Origin: Robertmurraya massiliosenegalensis JC6 | GTDB lineage: Bacteria; Bacillota; Bacilli; Bacillales; Cytobacillaceae | Length of the DNA stretch: 64,000 nucleotides | Assembly: GCF_000311725.1 (NCBI RefSeq) | Contig: NZ_HE978512.1 | Location: 324,293 to 388,292, forward strand | Reading direction: 5' to 3' | Shown here: piece by piece, positions 62,195-64,000 of the stretch | Layout: each line of letters begins with the position of its first letter | Numbering within the stretch: position 1 is the stretch's first letter | Program-made: the position numbers and the translations under genes | Notes under the pieces: generated by a model | The model's input: the letters and a program-made list of their open reading frames with translations, nothing else | What the model was told of the DNA's origin: nothing | The model's database searches: none

Positions 62195-63294
62195 TAGCCA
62201 TCCACCTCCCCTAGGATAATGTCAACTGCTCCTAGAATGGCAATTAAATTCGAGATGCTTTCTCCTTCCAAAAGTTTCGGGAGAATTTGCAGATTATAAA
62301 ATGATGGTCTTCTAAATTTCAGGCGGTACGGTTCTTTCTTTCCATCACTTGCGATGTAGCATCCTATTTCACCACGTGGAGATTCAATTCGTACAAATGC
62401 CTCTCCTTTTGGCGCTTTAATAATTTTCGGTACTTTCGCGATAACCGGTCCTTCTTCTGGAAACTGTTCCACACATTGCTCTAATATTTTCAACGATTCT
62501 TCAATCTCAGCAAAGCGAATATGATAGCGAGATAGTACATCTCCCTCTTCCCTTGTTGGTACATCAAAATCGAATTTGTCATAAATGGAGTATGGTTCAT
62601 TTTTACGAAGATCCCATTTGACACCTGTACAACGAAGATTTGCCCCACTTAACGAATAATTGAGCGCATCTTCTTTTGTATATTTTCCAATTCCTTTTAC
62701 ACGATTAAGAAAGATTTCATTTCCTGTCACAAGGTCATGATACCCTTTGATCTGCTCACGCATATGAGGAATGAATTCTCTTACTTTATCAACCCAACCC
62801 TCCGGCGCATCCCATTTGACTCCACCAACACGCATATAGTTAAAGGTTAAACGGGCACCAGACAGTTCGTTTAATAGATTAAGAATCATTTCTCTTTCGC
62901 GGAATGCATAAAGGAGTGGACTTGTTGCTCCTAAATCGAGTACGAATGTCCCCCACCATAAAAGGTGACTGGACACGCGGCCAAGTTCCATCGCCATGAC
63001 CCGTAGATATTCAGCACGCTCAGGGATTTCGATTCCCATCATCGTTTCCACGGCATGACAGATGACATAATTGTTTGTCATGGCGGAAACATAGTCCATC
63101 CGGTCTGTATATGGAATAATTTGTGTGTATTGAAGGTCTTCTGCCAGCTTCTCCGTACCACGATGAAGGTAGCCGATTACCGGTTTCGCTTCTTTAATGG
63201 TTTCCCCATCAATTTTTAAAATCAACCGAAAGACACCGTGTGTACTAGGATGCTGAGGTCCTACATTCAAAAGCATTTCTTCTGTTCTGAGCAT
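62194..63294 (-). CDS. nuoD: NADH-quinone oxidoreductase subunit D
   Basis: 366 residues. NVGPQHPSTHGVFRLILKIDGE and GYLHRGTEKLAE (quinone-site His) at the N-terminus and YDKFDFDVP...GDVLSRYHIRFAEIEESL in the middle identify NuoD. It forms the quinone-binding site with NuoB. GAGGTG ribosome site, 2 bp after nuoC. Confidence 0.97.
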   Translation of the reverse strand: MLRTEEMLLNVGPQHPSTHGVFRLILKIDGETIKEAKPVIGYLHRGTEKLAEDLQYTQIIPYTDRMDYVSAMTNNYVICHAVETMMGIEIPERAEYLRVMAMELGRVSSHLLWWGTFVLDLGATSPLLYAFREREMILNLLNELSGARLTFNYMRVGGVKWDAPEGWVDKVREFIPHMREQIKGYHDLVTGNEIFLNRVKGIGKYTKEDALNYSLSGANLRCTGVKWDLRKNEPYSIYDKFDFDVPTREEGDVLSRYHIRFAEIEESLKILEQCVEQFPEEGPVIAKVPKIIKAPKGEAFVRIESPRGEIGCYIASDGKKEPYRLKFRRPSFYNLQILPKLLEGESISNLIAILGAVDIILGEVDG

Positions 63295-63296
63295 GT

Positions 63297-64000
63297 CTAC
63301 ACCTCCACATCATACGGTTCATAGTCTTTTCTAAGTGGATGACCGACCCAATCTTCACCAAGCATAATGCGGTGTAAATTCGGATGATTGAGGAACTTGA
63401 TTCCCAACAAGTCATATGCCTCACATTCAGGCCAATTCGCTCCCGCCCAGAGAGGACATAATGATTCAATGACTGGTTCATCCCGATCTAGCTTCACTTT
63501 TACAGCGACTGATTGACTATTTTTATAGGAGTATAGGTGAACATATACTTCCATATGGGTCTCATAATCGACGCCATGTAACTCTGATAAATAATCAAAG
63601 CCTAATTGTTCATTATATTTGAGGAATTGTACGACTTTATAATAGGTATCCCGTTTCACAACGAGGGTAGGAACATCCTTGGAAAGCCTATTAATATAGG
63701 ATTCTTCTAAAACTTCATTTCCAAGATGCTGTTCGATTACTTTCACATATTTATCAAGATAAGACTGATTTGCTGAAGGCTTTTCCTCTTCAACTGGGGC
63801 AGTAGCAGTCTTTCCACCCGCTTTTGCTCTAGCTGCAGCGGCTGCGGAGGCTTTTGCTTTTGCGGCGGCAATAGCCTTCGCTTTCGCATCATCGCCTCCT
63901 GCGTCTCCACCTTCTTGTTTTGCTTTCGCTGCGGCTTTTGCTTTCGCAGCTGCTGCAGCCTTTGCCTTTGCGGCTGCAATTGCTTTCGCCTTCGCATCAT
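63297..64000 (-). CDS. nuoC: NADH-quinone oxidoreductase subunit C with Ala/Lys-rich N-terminal extension (5' end outside window)
   Basis: The conserved NuoC domain (from YLDKYVKVIEQ to the end; LSELHGVDY, WAGANWPECEAYDLLGIKF, HPNLHRIMLGEDWVGHPLRKDYEPYDVEV) is preceded in the same frame by at least 75 residues of low-complexity sequence that runs off the window. It holds two copies of a unit beginning DAKAKAIAAAKAKA and the spacer QEGGDAGGDD. Similar extensions occur in Bacillus NuoC. An internal ATG at 63746 could be taken as a start, but the frame stays open and coding upstream, so the longer protein is preferred. Confidence 0.88.
   Translation of the reverse strand, partial: DAKAKAIAAAKAKAAAAAKAKAAAKAKQEGGDAGGDDAKAKAIAAAKAKASAAAAARAKAGGKTATAPVEEEKPSANQSYLDKYVKVIEQHLGNEVLEESYINRLSKDVPTLVVKRDTYYKVVQFLKYNEQLGFDYLSELHGVDYETHMEVYVHLYSYKNSQSVAVKVKLDRDEPVIESLCPLWAGANWPECEAYDLLGIKFLNHPNLHRIMLGEDWVGHPLRKDYEPYDVEV

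Noticed and set aside
63743-64000. Gln/Lys/Arg-rich open frame
   Set aside because: It is another frame of the NuoC Ala/Lys repeat.
1-64000. tRNA, rRNA, riboswitch or prophage
   Set aside because: No cloverleaf, rRNA-like block, known riboswitch core or phage structural gene was seen on either strand by reading; a covariance-model search would be decisive.

Overview
The window is a chromosomal segment of a motile, endospore-forming member of the Bacillaceae (low-GC Firmicutes). This rests on the gene content: spoIID, spoIIQ, spoIIID, mbl, flhO/flhP, murAA, ywmB, ywzB, ywpF, the ywqBA pair, comK and a ComK-type promoter before ssbB. Genes show strong AGGAGG-type ribosome sites, frequent TTG/GTG starts and many Rho-independent terminators. 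The order nuo - ywzB - ywmB - murAA - spoIID - spoIIQ - (symporter cluster) - spoIIID - mbl - flhOP - fabZ is a familiar Bacillaceae backbone. I cannot name the species from sequence alone. I saw no rRNA, tRNA, CRISPR array, prophage or intact insertion sequence.

Layout. 1-5.4 kb: end of a sensor kinase, a DNA alkylation repair gene flanked by two copies of a palindrome, comK, a truncated hemoglobin and a SEC-C protein. 5.6-10.9 kb: a GntR-controlled catabolic operon (ascorbate-type PTS IIA/IIB/IIC, phosphotriesterase-family lactonase, KDPG-aldolase-like protein, creatininase-family hydrolase) that looks like a pathway for a sugar-acid lactone or related compound. 11-14.2 kb: a LysM/NlpC-P60 cell-wall hydrolase whose last 387 bp are repeated after an AT-rich orphan membrane gene. 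14.5-21.6 kb: a leftward cluster with an M20 amidohydrolase, TRAP transporter, Rieske ferredoxin, amidohydrolase, RraA-like protein and DUF3870 protein. 21.8-28.3 kb: a PBP3-type transpeptidase, a YknX/YknW-like pair without its ABC partners, and a GltS-type symporter. 29-37.5 kb: ywqB-ywqA, signal peptidase, ssbB with a ComK box, ywpF and an L,D-transpeptidase. 37.6-47.7 kb: fabZ, flhP, flhO, mbl, spoIIID, an exonuclease, a frameshifted cNMP/CBS/DUF294 sensor and an acetate-type symporter with a cre site. 48.4-53.8 kb: spoIIQ, spoIID, murAA, ywmB, ywzB. 54.8-64 kb: the nuo (complex I) operon from nuoN back to a partial nuoC with an Ala/Lys-rich N-terminus.

The most unusual signal is in the non-coding DNA. 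Five intergenic arrays of short, mostly palindromic motifs occur at 14.2, 26.7, 38.2, 48.1-48.3 and 54.0-54.6 kb. Each has a different sequence. Three keep an exact period (20, 21 or 52 bp), one has 52-53 bp spacing and one has a higher-order period of about 112 bp. All five lie about 26-80 bp past a terminator of a leftward gene. A separate dispersed element (core GGGACAGGYMCC) abuts the 3' ends of five genes. Other points worth checking are the 387-bp direct repeat with only synonymous differences, the A7 frameshift in the CBS/DUF294 gene, three phased GntR operators and three small genes described here.
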